From contig AP026548.1 in assembly GCA_026075535.2 (NCBI GenBank), positions 7,812,001 to 7,876,000 of the forward strand: DNA of 64,000 nt, given 5' to 3'. The DNA comes from Tricholoma matsutake (taxonomy: Eukaryota > Basidiomycota > Agaricomycetes > Agaricales > Tricholomataceae). Positions within the stretch are counted from its first letter, which is position 1, and each line of letters begins with the position of its first letter. Positions 1-10,729 of this stretch are shown piece by piece. Below the pieces are notes generated by a model. The model was not told the origin of the DNA and did not search any database. It saw nothing but the letters and a program-made list of their open reading frames with translations. Both the position numbers and the translations under genes were made by a program.

Positions 1-15
1 ATAGCGGGGGGGTGA

Positions 16-517
16 TGTTACAATTTTCCTTGTAACTCATGGAACCCAACCGACCCGACATACCCAATGATCCCCTCCAGACAGGAGGCACTCCTGATTC
101 ATGCTTAGAGCATGTCCTTGACATCGGATCCTTGACATCGGATCCATGACATCAGATGCCTCATGCTAGGCATGAGGCTTATTGTTTCTATTCTTATTTG
201 ATACGCATCTATCTTTCCGATTGGACGATAAGGACCTCCCTTGTAGTATAAGTACTGCAACTCGTAGTAGGGATGTCCTTAGTTTAGATCTAGGCAATCT
301 ACAGCTTTAACTTGTGAACTTGCGAACTTACTCGAAACCACTAAGGAAGCTGCTTAGTGCGTGAACCTGAACGACTCTATGCAGAAGGCCTGCTAGAGTG
401 CACTATCCATCTTACGTCAGACACTCCGAGTAAGACTAGTGCCAAATGACTTGTTGAGGAAGCACCTCATCAAATGACATCGACTAGATTGAGTGGTTAA
501 GGCTTCGCCCCTTAACA
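16..517 (+). repeat. Family A gypsy LTR, plus orientation
   Basis: The sequence starts TGTTACAATT and ends CTTAACA, so it has TG...CA ends. A G-rich polypurine-like tract ending in TGA lies just before it at 1-15, as expected upstream of a 3' LTR. It matches the reverse complement of 5807-6405 over most of its length, but lacks an internal stretch of roughly 150 bp present there. It shares the module with CCTCATGCTAGGCATGAGG with the LTRs at 34611 and 41138. It is probably the 3' LTR of an element lying left of the window rather than the 5' LTR of the gypsy that follows. Confidence 0.75.
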
Positions 518-922
518 GACATAGACTTGACTTTAATCTGCCAATCCAAACCTCCTTCTACTCCAACCTCAGTTCTCTAACAGTCTGAACTCCATTCGAC
601 TTGACCTCCAGTCTCCCTCTGAAGTTCTAACCTCATCTGAACTTAACCTAAGTCTCCGTACTCCTTCCTGCATTTACCCACACTTTCCCGCTCCTACCTC
701 CAAACCTTTAACTTGAAATTAGGACACCAGATGAGGTGAAGGGTGCAGCTTCTTACAAGCTGAAGCCAAGTCCTTTCTGTTTCCCCTCCCGCAGAATCTG
801 CAACGACCCAACAACCTTCTGTAAACAACACCCACACTGTCCGATCGGATTCCGATGAACCTTCCAGGATCAGTTCCTAACAGTATATATGAACTCACAC
901 TTCACTTGTCCAATTCCTCTCT
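518..922 (+). other. Gypsy family B leader region
   Basis: No gene. This is C/T-rich untranslated leader before gag. The part around 715-780 (TTGAAATTAGGACACC, then GGTGAAGGG and GAAGCCAAGTCC) recurs in degraded form at about 32190-32265 inside the satellite block. That marks it as retroelement leader, possibly including the primer binding site. The matching LTR of family B is not visible; the family A LTR has probably replaced or truncated it. Confidence 0.5.
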
Positions 923-2317
923 ATGACCCCTACCGAGACCCGCCAGCGCACAACAAGAAATTCCCAATGCGCCAGTACTATTCCAGGGATCTCTGCAATC
1001 CAGCGATCCACCCTTTCTGACCCTCAACCCGCCACTGCTTTTGGAGTGTCTTCCAGACCCTCAAACATCTTCCAACAAATCGGCTCAGGAGCCCCCTCAA
1101 TCAGTGCCAATCTCATGTCCACCCATGCCCTGCACCCTTCTGCCAACCCAGAAGGTTTTTGATCAAGAACTCCCCTTGAGTACGTAGGGGGCATCAACCA
1201 GCCTGAACCCTTTGGGTTGGAAGATCCTGGTCTAGAGGATGGACCCCCCGGCAGACCCGATGACCCTAGTGGTCCTGACGGCCCTGGGGGTGACCCTGAT
1301 CACAATGATCCTGAGGATCAACCTCCCGCGGGGGAAAACCCTGACCCCAGGGGATAGGTTCATAGATGTCCTTTACAACCTCTTGGAGAGTATCTGCACC
1401 CTTCGTCAGAATAACACACCCAAGACCAAGAAAATCAAAGTTTGTGACCCTGACACTTTCAATGGCGCCAATCTGAAGAAACTTAGAGACTTCCTAGTCT
1501 CCTGCAATCTTCATTTCCGCGACCGTCCACACATATTTTCCTCTGATGAGAAAATGATCATATTCATCCTTTTGTATCTTAAGGGATTGGCTCTCAGTTG
1601 GTTTGAGCCTGGTCTGAATGACCTGACAGATTCCGCACACTGGATGTGGGACTATGAAGCTTTCCTCGCTGAGCTGGAAAGCAACTTTGGTCCACACAAC
1701 CCGGTTGGAGACGCAGAAAAAGCTCTCTCTGACTTAGCGATGAAGAAAGGTGGTTGTATCATGAAATATAACGTTGACTTCTGGGAATTAGCTTCTAGGG
1801 TCAACTGGAATGAAGCAGCCCTTCATGACCACTATTTCCCCAGTCTTCCACTCTGGCTTTGCATAGAAGTTCTCCAGGGTGGTAAACCCAATACTCTTGC
1901 AGAACTGCGCTTGAAAGCGCAGGACAGCGATGACATCTACTGGATGCAAGAAGATGAATCCCATTTTGAAACAAAGAATTCCAGTAATGTCACTAACTCT
2001 AGTTGGAAGGACTCTTCCAAAAGCACTTCCCCCATTGACAAACCAAGCCTCTTCAAACTCCACCCGTGGTAACACCTCCAACCAGCAGTCTTCCACAACA
2101 AAGAACACTTCCCAGGACAAGCCCAAGTCGTCCATCTCCGATAAGTTGGGGAAGAATGGCAAGCTTACTGGGGAGGAATGAGAACGTCGCATGAGAGAAC
2201 AACTTTGTCTCTACTGTGGGGAGGAAGGGCACGTAGCAGGAAACTGCCCAAAATCCAAAGCCGCAAAAGCCCATCCATCCACTGTTGTTCCTGAGACTAT
2301 GGACTTGGAAAAATAGT
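923..2317 (+). pseudogene. gag: Gypsy family B gag (broken)
   Basis: Capsid/nucleocapsid gene of a Ty3/gypsy retrotransposon. The reading starts near 923. After a TGA at 1160-1162 it runs through an acidic Asp/Pro/Gly-rich segment, shifts frame near 1350, and continues as the conserved gag core (KVCDPDTFNG and LRDFLVSC at about 1437-1503). A second shift near 1960-2000 moves it to the frame that ends in a CCHC zinc knuckle at about 2209-2253 ([14 protein letters not shown]). A TGA at 2179-2181 interrupts the last segment where an arginine fits. Two stops and two frameshifts mean it cannot make a full gag. It is followed at 2373 by pol in a different frame, the normal gag-pol order. Confidence 0.85.
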
Positions 2318-2372
2318 CTGCAACCCTCAGGATACAGCCATTGGGGCTGGGGGTTGCATTGACCTTACCCAT

Positions 2373-5300
2373 TTGGCTGCCTACATTCATCTCAATGTGT
2401 CCACTCTTTCTGACCCTGACTCCCTAACCATACTTTTAACCTTTCCCAACTCTTCTTCTGCCCCTTTCCAAACCCTTATCGACTCTGGCTCCTCCCACTG
2501 CTTCCTTGACTCCTCTTTCGTGTTGAATAACCAACTCAGCACGGAATCCATTAACCCAATCGGTTTACAACTCTTTGATGGATCTTGCAACTCAACCATA
2601 ACTCAGATCGTCAAACTTCTGGTCACCTTCCCTGCCGGTGAAGTGTTCAATTTGTCATTTTATGTAACCTCGCTCGACTCTTCCTGTTCCGCCATACTTG
2701 GTCATAACTGGCTGAAGCAATACAATCCGTTGATTGACTGGTCTTCAAGCCAACTCACTTTCCGCTCTGCAGATCATAGAGGTCCAGCACCCCTGACGTC
2801 ACCTTTGTCCCTGAATCTTCTGGTAGAAATCCTTGACTCCTCCGCACTTTTTGAAACCCCCATTCCTCCTAAGATTACACCTCCTGACATCTCTTTCATC
2901 AATGCTGCCGCTTATGCATGTGCTAGCAAACTTCCTGGGGCAGTAGCTTTTCAGATGACCTTTGCTCCAGAAAGGTTATCTGCCCGCTCCGCCCAATCCG
3001 CTAACTCATCCGACCTCTCCGATATTCTGCCCAAGTATCACGAATTCACTGATGTCTTTAATAAGACTAAAGTGGATACCCTTCCTCTGCATCGGTCTTA
3101 CGACCTGTAGATAGAGACAGAAGACAATACTCCTCCACCTCCGGGCTGCATGTATTCTCTCTCCCCCTCTGAATTAGAAGCCTTACAAGTCTTTATTGAT
3201 GAAAATGTCTGCTCAGGTTTCATCTGCCTGTCCAAGTCTCCACATGGCACTCCGATTCTCTTTGTCAAGAAGAAGGACAGTAGTCTCCAACTTTGTGTCA
3301 ACTACTGAGGACTTAACCATCTTGCGAAGAAAGACCGCTACCCACTTCCTCTCATTTCTGACCTCCTTGACTCTCCCCGCAAAGCCCACTTATTCACCAA
3401 GATAGACTTGCAGCACACTTATCACCTAGTCCACATCACTGATGGTGATGAGTGGAAAACCACTTTCTGCACCCACTATGGATCCTTTGAGTGGTTGGTG
3501 GTTCCCTTTGGACTCACTAATGCACCCGCAGCTTTCCAGCAGTTTATGAATGACATCTTCAGCAACATGCTGGATGTTTGTGTCATCATGTACCTCGATG
3601 ACATCCTAATCTATTCCGATGACAAGTCCCAGCACGGGGCTCATGTCAAAGAAGTCCTCCGCCATCTCCGGAAAAATGGACTTTATGCCTCTCCACAGAA
3701 ATGTGAGTTCCACAAAGACACCGTTGAATATTTAGGTTTCATCCTTTCACCAGATGGACTGTGGATGTCCGAGGATAAAGTCAAAACCATGCTTGACTGG
3801 CCCGAGCCTTGGAAAGTTAAGGATATACAATCCTTCTTAGGCTTTTGCAACTTTTACCACTGCTTCATTAATGGTTATTCAGACATTGTCATCCCACTCA
3901 CCTGCTTGACGTGGAAATCCACACCCTGGGACTTCAACAAGAAGTGCTGCAATGCTTTTGAAAAGCTCAAACAAGAATTCACTCACGCCCCCGTCTTAAC
4001 TCAATGGGTACCCGACTCACAGATGGTACTTGAAACCGATGCTTCTGACTATGCCCTAGTGGCTATCCTTTCGGTTTATACTACAGATGGAGAAATCCAT
4101 CCAGTCGCTTTTCATTCCCGCTCCTTCAATCCCGCTGAACTAAATTACGACACCCATGATAAGGAACTCTTGGCCATTTTTGAAGCCTTCAAACACTGGC
4201 GGCAGTATTTTGAGGGTTCTGCAAACCCAGTTGATGTGGTCACCAACCACAAAAATCTTGAGTACTTCAGCACTACCAAGTTGCTCACCTGCCACCAGGC
4301 CCGTTGGTCTGAGTACCTTTCCCAGTTCAATCTCGTCATCCGCTTCCACCCCGGAAAATTAGGGGCCAAGCCAGACGTGCTCACTAGATGTTGGGATGTC
4401 TACTGCAAAGGGGGAAATAGCGACTTCACGTCCGTAAACCCAACCAACTTCCGACCTGTATTCACACAGGAACAACTCACCTCTTCCATTCGCACCTCCT
4501 ACCTTGCAACACCTATCCTTCAACAAGCCATAATCATGGATGTTGGAAAACTCCATAATGACATCTGCACCTCCCTACCCCTTGACCCCTTATCATCTGC
4601 ACATCTTCTGACACCTGTCAACCCCAACTGGACCATAGACGAGGCAGGTCTTCTCCGCCACTTCGACCAGATTTATGTTCTGGATGTTGTGGACCTCCAC
4701 CTCAAAGTCCTTCAATACAAACACGATCATATCCTCTCTGGCCACTTCAGACAAAACAAAACCCAGCAGCTTGTCTGCCAGGAATATGTCTGGCCAAACC
4801 TCCACACCTTTGTGCAGGAATTCTGCAAATCCTGTACTACTTGCAAACAATCCAAATCACCTCGACACAAGCCCTACGGGTTCCTAAAGCAACTTCCGGT
4901 CCCGGAACAACCTTGGAACTCAATATCCATGGATTTCATTGAACAACTACCCGACTCCGATGGCCACACAGCTATCCTGGTCATTGTTGACCACCTGAGC
5001 AAGCAAGGCATCTTCATTCCAACTGTCAACGAAATCACAGCCCAAGAATTAGCCAACCTGTTCATCCTCCACGTCTTCTCCAAGCATGGCATCCTGTTGT
5101 ACGTCACTTGCGACCGGGGATCCGAGTTCGTCTCCCATTTCTTCCACTCCCTTGGAAAAGTGCTCGACATGCGGATCCACTTCACTTCTGGTTATCACCC
5201 GCAAGGTGATGGTCAGACAGAACAACTTAATCAGACCTTGGAGCAGTACCTCTGGATCTTCTGCAATTATCAGCAGGACGACTGGTCTCACCTCTTACCC

Positions 5301-5806
5301 TTGGGCGAATTTGCCTACAACAATGCTCCCTCCACCTCTACAGGCATATCCCCTTTCTTTGCCAACAAAGGCTATCACCAGAACATTTCCGTCTTCCCCG
5401 AACACGACTTAGCCTCACAGCACGCCCGCGAGTTTGTCATCAACTTAGACGACCTTCATCAGGAACTTTGGAAACAGCTTGCGGCCACTCAAGAGTGTTA
5501 TCAAGGCCCTGCGGACAAACATCGGGCACCCGCACCCGACTTCAACATTGGTGACTCTGCCTACGTCACTGTGGAAAATATCTGCACCACTTGTCCTTCC
5601 AAGAAACTTTCCGAAAAGAACCATGGCCCCTTTGAAATCATCGCCCACCCGAGTACTCACTCAGTCACCCTGCGGCTCCCAGATCACATGCGGGCCATCC
5701 ACCCTGTTTTCCATGTCTCTCAACTAGAGAAACACTCCCCAGATACAATTCCAAATCGAGTACAACCTCCACCTCCTCCGATCACCATCGATGACGAGCT
5801 CGAATA
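2373..5806 (+). pseudogene. pol: Gypsy family B pol: PR-RT-RH-IN, truncated
   Basis: Polyprotein of a Ty3/gypsy retrotransposon in one reading frame. Order: aspartic protease (LIDSGSSHCF, about 2478), reverse transcriptase (MYLDDILIYS catalytic motif, about 3590-3620), RNase H (LETDASDYA, about 4030), integrase zinc-binding region (H..H..C..C, about 4735-4850) and integrase core. The core shows D (SMDFIEQL), D (CDRGSEF) and E (GQTEQLNQ), spacing typical of D,D-35-E. Two in-frame stops lie in the RT: TAG at 3108-3110 and TGA at 3306-3308, the latter replacing the arginine of the usual Y-R-G-L-N motif. The frame is cut at 5807, where an inverted family A LTR begins just as the chromodomain would start. 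Confidence 0.95.
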
Positions 5807-6405
5807 TGTTAAGGGCAAAGCCTCAACCACTTGATCTAGTCGATGTCATTCGACGAGTCGTTCGGCACTAGTCTTACTCAGAGCATCCGACATAAGATAG
5901 GTAGTGCACTCTAGCAGGGCTTCTGCATAGAGTCGTTCAGGTTCACACACTAAGGGGCTTCCTTAGTGGTTTCGAGTAAGTTCGTGAGTTGCAAGTTAAG
6001 GCTGTAGATTGCCTAGATCTAAACTAAGGACATCCCTACTACAAGTCACAGTACTTATCCTAGTAGGAAGGTCCTTATTGTCCAATCGGAAAGGTAGATG
6101 CATATCAGGTATGAATAGAAACAATAAGCCTCATGCCTTGCATGAGGCATCCGATGTCACGGACCTCATGTCAAGGGGCTGTCGTATCACAGCATGTGTG
6201 GGAATGGGTTCGGGTGCATGGAGTCACCATGCATCAAGGGTGCCTTCCATGGGAAGGGGATCGAATGCATGCAGTCGGCATGCATCATGCGTGTGTCTGG
6301 TGTCAAGGACATGCCCTAGGCATGAATCAGGTAGTGCCTCCTGTCTGGAGGGGATCATCGGGTTGGTCGGGTCAGTCGGGTTCCATGAGTTACAAGGAAA
6401 ATTGT
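5807..6405 (-). repeat. Family A gypsy 3' LTR, minus orientation
   Basis: Read on the minus strand it begins TGTTACAATTTTCC at 6405 and ends CCCTTAACA at 5807, the same family as 16-517 but inverted. A polypurine-like tract (6406-6421 on minus, G-rich) lies immediately upstream on the minus strand, so it is the 3' LTR of a minus-strand element whose pol C-terminus is at 7322-7845. It interrupts the family B pol frame. The strings that surround it (GCATGGTGACTCCATGC and a direct TGCATG module) are shared with the gypsy LTRs at 34.6 and 41.1 kb. Confidence 0.85.
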
Positions 6406-6421
6406 AACATTACCCCCCCAC

Positions 6422-7321
6422 TATGGTCAAAAGTTCCACACTTCAACCTAAATTTTTGTCTCTCCTCTGTGGTCTGATTGGGTATGGTCTGGATATGTGG
6501 GTGGGTCAGGATCGAGGGGTGCGGTGGAGGAATTGTTCATGTCCAAGCTTGGACCGTGATCGGGTTCTTTTCATTCTATACTGCCCTTAGCAGTGGTGTC
6601 AAGGAGTCGGTGGTGTCGTCAGAAGGGGAGGGGTCTGTAGGGTCTGTGCAGTATCAAGGGCAATCACCATAGTTTTACATCTTTGCGGATGCTTGGTAGT
6701 TTAACGTCTTTGCGGACGATCAGTTTGCACCTAATTGTGCTCAGTGGTCTGGGGTGTCGATGTGTGGGGGTGTTGGCTGGAACACAGCAATGTCCCCAGT
6801 TCTCCATGTCATCCAAATAAGAGCTGCCTTGCCAGCTCAAATCTGCTTTCTTTGTCATAGTGGGTGTTCCACTGAAGGTCTTTCCACAGTGATGGGTTAA
6901 TCCCTGCCAGTGGTCTTCTGCCTGGGGTTAGGCCATTGCGGTCAAGGTAGAATTCTTCGGGGAAATAGTTGTCATTGTCTAACTCTCCTTCAAAGCACCA
7001 CTCTTCAAATTGTGCTTTTTACCCAGCTCAAATCCATCTTTGTCCTCCTCTGCATGTAGAGGCAGCATCTCAGGCAAGTTGAGGATACTCTTTTTATCTA
7101 GTCGTCTCTGTTTATCCAGAATGTGATTCCGTGCGGGCATTCCCAAGAGGGTCACCCCAGCAGTCTGTTCATTCTTGGTGACTGGTCAATGACTCGTTGT
7201 CCAGTCACCATGTTCTTTTCGTAATTATCAATGGGGGGGGTGAGGGCGAACGTGAAGGGCATCAACGTTCAGTGGGTCAATCATCATTTGGGGGGTATCA
7301 GGGGTGTCGTTTGGCTGGGGT
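6422..7321 (-). other. 3' untranslated stretch of minus-strand family A gypsy
   Basis: About 900 bases between the pol stop and the polypurine tract of the minus-strand element. I see no convincing long frame. A short duplicated string, CTTTGCGGA, occurs twice around 6680-6715. In the related gypsy at 34.6-41.8 kb the corresponding gap carries a small open frame with a membrane segment; none is evident here. Confidence 0.4.
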
Positions 7322-7845
7322 TCAGTTTAGATAGTGGGGGTGGTACCTCTTCTTATATGCTGTTAGGATCTTGGGGGCATTCTTCAAGTTTGATTCGGGT
7401 TCCCATGTGTTCTCAGATGTCAGGTAGTCAACCCATTTCACGAGGTAACAGTGTGTCTTTCCGTGCTTCTCATGTGTGATGATCGCTTCCACTTTGTACT
7501 TGTTTTCTCCTTCCATGAGGTCAGGTGGTGGAGTCAGGAAGTTTTGCCCATGAGTGTCATTCTCATGGTATCGTGTGAGTAAAGCCGCATGGAATACCGG
7601 GTGGATCTTCCATCTTGGTGGCAGTTTCAATTGGTATGTCGTTCTCGACAGGGCATCTTCAATCATGAAGGGCCCTTCTCGTTTTGGCGCCAATTTTCTT
7701 GTCGGGTAGCCAATCTTCAGGTTCTTGGAGTCAAGCCATACTTGTTCTCCAACCTTGAATGGTTCGTATCACCCTTTTGTTTGGGCAGCCATAGCCTGTC
7801 TGGCTAGTTCGTGTGCGGCAAGAGCTTCCTCTGTCTGAGATGATT
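7322..7845 (-). pseudogene. pol: Family A gypsy pol C-terminus with chromodomain (fragment)
   Basis: The minus-strand frame encodes the end of a gypsy integrase followed by a chromodomain-like tail. The GPF/Y-type segment (APKREGPFMIEDAL, then WKIHPVFHAALL) leads into a chromodomain (YKVEAIITHE, YLVKWVDY, NTWEPESNL) and stops at 7322. It closely resembles the C-terminus of the gypsy at 40.3-40.75 kb. Upstream the frame can be followed to about 7845 through a TGA near 7768-7770 where an arginine fits. Everything N-terminal of that is missing, replaced by the 42-bp array. Confidence 0.85.
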
Positions 7846-8045
7846 TTTCCGGGGAGTCCAAATCTTGTGTATACATGGCACAGGGAGTTGTGGCTGGCAT
7901 TATTGTTAACAATCTATCAGTGTTAGTCGATAGGCCATTGTGCACAGTACTGATGGTTTTATTACAATGACATTGTAATAGATATCTAGATGTAGTAGAT
8001 GTTATTGTTAATGATTGTTAATGATTGTAGATGGTACCACAACCA

Positions 8046-8545
8046 ACTGTAATACATTGTTAATGGTATTGGGGCCCATTGTAATATGTTGTTAATCATT
8101 GTAAATGGTACTGGCATCCATTGTAACACATTGTTAATCATTGTAAATGGTACTGGCATCCATTGTAATACATTGTTAATTGTTGTAAATGGTACTGGTA
8201 TCCATTGTAATACATTGTTAATAGTTGTAAATGGTACTGGCACCCATTGGAATACATTGTTAATCATTGTAAATGGTACTGGCATTCCATTGTAATACAT
8301 TGTTAATTGTTGTAAATGGTACTGGGGCCCATTGTAATACATTGTTAATCATTGTAAATGGTACTGGCATCCATTGTAATACATTGTCAATTGTTGTAAA
8401 TGGTACTTGTGTCTATTGTAATACATTGTTAATGATGCTGGGGCCCATTGTAATAGATTGTTAATAGTTGTAAATGGTACCACTCATTGTAATACATTGT
8501 TAATCATTGTAAATGGTACTGGGGCCTATTGCTAATTTTGTTAAC
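8046..8545. repeat. 42-bp tandem repeat array, about 11-12 copies
   Basis: Units of about 42 bases built around CATTGTAATACATTGTTAAT followed by ATTGTAAATGGTACTGG. Variants differ at a few sites (CATCC, GGGCCC, CACCC after ACTGG). Because 42 is a multiple of three, the array stays open as a 14-residue repeat on both strands; I do not regard these as real proteins. Related degenerate units extend left to about 7985. Confidence 0.9.
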
Positions 8546-8568
8546 TGAACATCAGTCATCTAATTCAA

Positions 8569-8820
8569 ATGGATCATAATTTTCCCCAATACGAAGTTGA
8601 GTCAATCTTGGACAGCCGTTTGCGTCGAGGAAAACTCCAGTATTTGGTACATTGGAAGGGTTATGGGTATGAGGAGAACTCATGGGTCGAAGAGTCTGAT
8701 GTAAATGTCCCTCAGTTAATCAAGGAATTCCACCGATGGCACACTGCTGCACCGCATCACGGACTTTGGTCGTATGCGATTTCGAATGCATCGGGGCGAT
8801 GCATCTTAGAGAGGGGGTGA
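8569..8820 (+). pseudogene. pol: Family C gypsy chromodomain (3' end of pol)
   Basis: A fragment encoding only the chromodomain end of a gypsy integrase: [14 protein letters not shown], then [11 protein letters not shown], then [10 protein letters not shown]. It stops at the polypurine tract GAGAGGGGG directly before an LTR at 8821. The 49.14-49.4 kb minus-strand copy has the same protein and LTR, so both belong to one family. The rest of pol is missing on the left and replaced by the 42-bp array. Confidence 0.85.
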
Positions 8821-9186
8821 TGTAAGGGGACTAGGGGGGTGCCCTGTGTGTTTTTCCTATTTTTTATGTTCGTCCTATATTTTTCCCCACCTCATTTCCT
8901 TCTATTCTTCATTTTCTATGATTTTTCCGGATTTTATTACTAATTTTCCCTTGCTATCATGTTTGTACATGTTGACACTTTTATATTTAGAGGCGGAGTA
9001 CCCCTTCCGACACATACCCCTTGGTATGATGTCATTCGGTGGCCTTGATCCGCCTATCTCCGCCTTTTTCTATTTTTAGGTTATATTTGATTTTTGTCGT
9101 CTTCACATATACTGGGCATCAGCAAGGGGATCCTTAGAGTTTTCTCTTCGGATTTCCCTTTGCTAGAGGCTTAGGTTGCCCTTATA
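8821..9186 (+). repeat. Family C gypsy 3' LTR
   Basis: It begins TGTAAGGGGACTAGG and ends near CCCTTATA. The same sequence occurs inverted at 19168-19593 (solo LTR) and 48692-49127. It is shorter (366 bp) than the solo copy (426 bp), which contains a duplicated stretch around CTAGCAAAGGGAAATCCG. It is followed without a gap by the 13-bp minisatellite. Confidence 0.85.
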
Positions 9187-10625
9187 GTCAGTCTGTCAGG
9201 TCCTTTTGTTGGTCATTCTGTCGGGTCAATCTGTTGGGTCATTTTGTTGGGTCATTTTGTCGGGTCATATGTAGGGTCATTCTGTTGGGTCATTCTGTTG
9301 GGTCATATTGTTGGGTCATTCATCTGGTCATTTTGTCGGGTCATTTTGTCGGGTCATTCTGTCGGGTCATTTGTCTGGTCATTTGTTGCATCATTTTGCA
9401 GGTTCATTTGTCAGCTCATTCTGTCGGCTCATTTATAAGGTCATTCTTCAGATCATTCTGTGTGACCATTTGTTCAGACATTTTGTCAGGTAGGGTCATT
9501 TTGTCAGGTCATTTGTAAGCTCATTCTGTTGGGTCATTTTGTTGGGTCATTCTCTTGGGTCATTCTGTTGGGTCATATCATTGGGTCATTTTGTTGTGTT
9601 TTGTCAGGTCATTCAGTCGGGTCATTCCATTGGGTGATTTGTAGGGTCATTCAATCTGGTCATTTCGTGGGGTGATTTATGCTGGGTCAATCTATCATGT
9701 CATTCTCTTGGGTGCTTCTGTCAGGTCATTCTATCCTCGTAATTCTGTTGTGTTTTGTTGGATCATTTGTCGGCTCATTCTTTGGGTCATTCTGTTGGGT
9801 CATTTCATCGGGTCATTCTGTCGCGTCATTCAGTCAGGTCATTTGGTCGGGTGATTTGTAGGCTCATTCTGTCAGGTCATTTTGTCAGGTCATTCTGTCG
9901 GGTCATTCATTCTGTTTTGTCAGGTCATTTTGTTGGGTCATTTCTTCGATGATTTGTTGGATTATTCTATGGGGTTATTCTATCGGGTCATTGCATTGGC
10001 TCATTGTGTTGGCTCATTCCATTGTGTTTTGTAGGGTCATTTTGTTGCCTAATTTGTTGGGTGATTTGTCAGGTCATTCTGTTGGGTCATTCTGTAGGGT
10101 CATTTGTAGGGTCATTCTGTGGGATCATTTGTAGGGTCATTCTGTTTGGTCATTGTGTCGGGTCAGTTGTCGGGTCCTGCTGTTGGGTCCTGCTGTTGGG
10201 CCATTCTGTCAGGCCATTCTGTTGGGCCATTCTGTTGGGCCATTCTGTTGGGTCATTTGGTCGGATCATTCTGTCTTGTCATTCTGTCAGGTCATTTTGT
10301 CGGGCCATTTGTAGGATCATTCTGTCTTGTCATTCTTCTGGTCATTCTATGCTGTCATTTTGTCGGGTCATTTTGTCAGGTCAGTTGTCATGTCATCTGG
10401 CACATGGGTCTATTGAGTCATTTGTCAGGTTATTTGTCAGGTTATTTGTTGGGTCAGGTCATTCTGTCAGTTCATTCTGTCGGGTCATTTCCTCATGTCA
10501 TTCTGTCGGGTCATTCTATTGGGTCATCTCATCGGATCATTTTGTGTGATCCTTCTGCCCGTTCATTTGTTGGGTCATTTTATTGGGTCATTTTATTGGG
10601 TCATGGGAGGTTGTGTCATGTCATA
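9187..10625. repeat. 13-bp minisatellite, about 1.4 kb
   Basis: More than 100 imperfect units with consensus TGGGTCATTTTGT; common variants carry TCGGGTCATTCTGT and some units are 1-2 bases longer or shorter. Long frames through it are repeats of -GHFVGSFCRVI- type residues and are artefacts of the repeat. The complementary sequence makes up a second, shorter array at 22838-23118. Confidence 0.95.
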
Positions 10626-10729
10626 ACCCCAACAAATAAATGATTCATACTTACCGTATGCAGGGAAAAATACATATAGTGAATGTTTGAAAATTAAAAT
10701 AAAAGGCCACTATGCTTGTCTGGATACTT

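Noticed and set aside
7986..8464. Repeat proteins on both strands over the 42-bp array
   Set aside because: The unit length is a multiple of three, so open frames arise automatically on both strands.
8046..8545. CRISPR-like array
   Set aside because: Units are contiguous tandem repeats without unique spacers, and the context is eukaryotic.
5807..8820. Family C chromodomain at 8569 as the displaced end of the first gypsy's pol
   Set aside because: The sequences preceding the chromodomain differ and the LTR type differs; the 49-kb copy shows that this chromodomain belongs to family C.
9234..10643. Long frames of repeated GHFVGSFCRVI-like residues
   Set aside because: They exist only because the 13-bp minisatellite lacks stops in several frames; no start context, domain or codon signal supports a protein.
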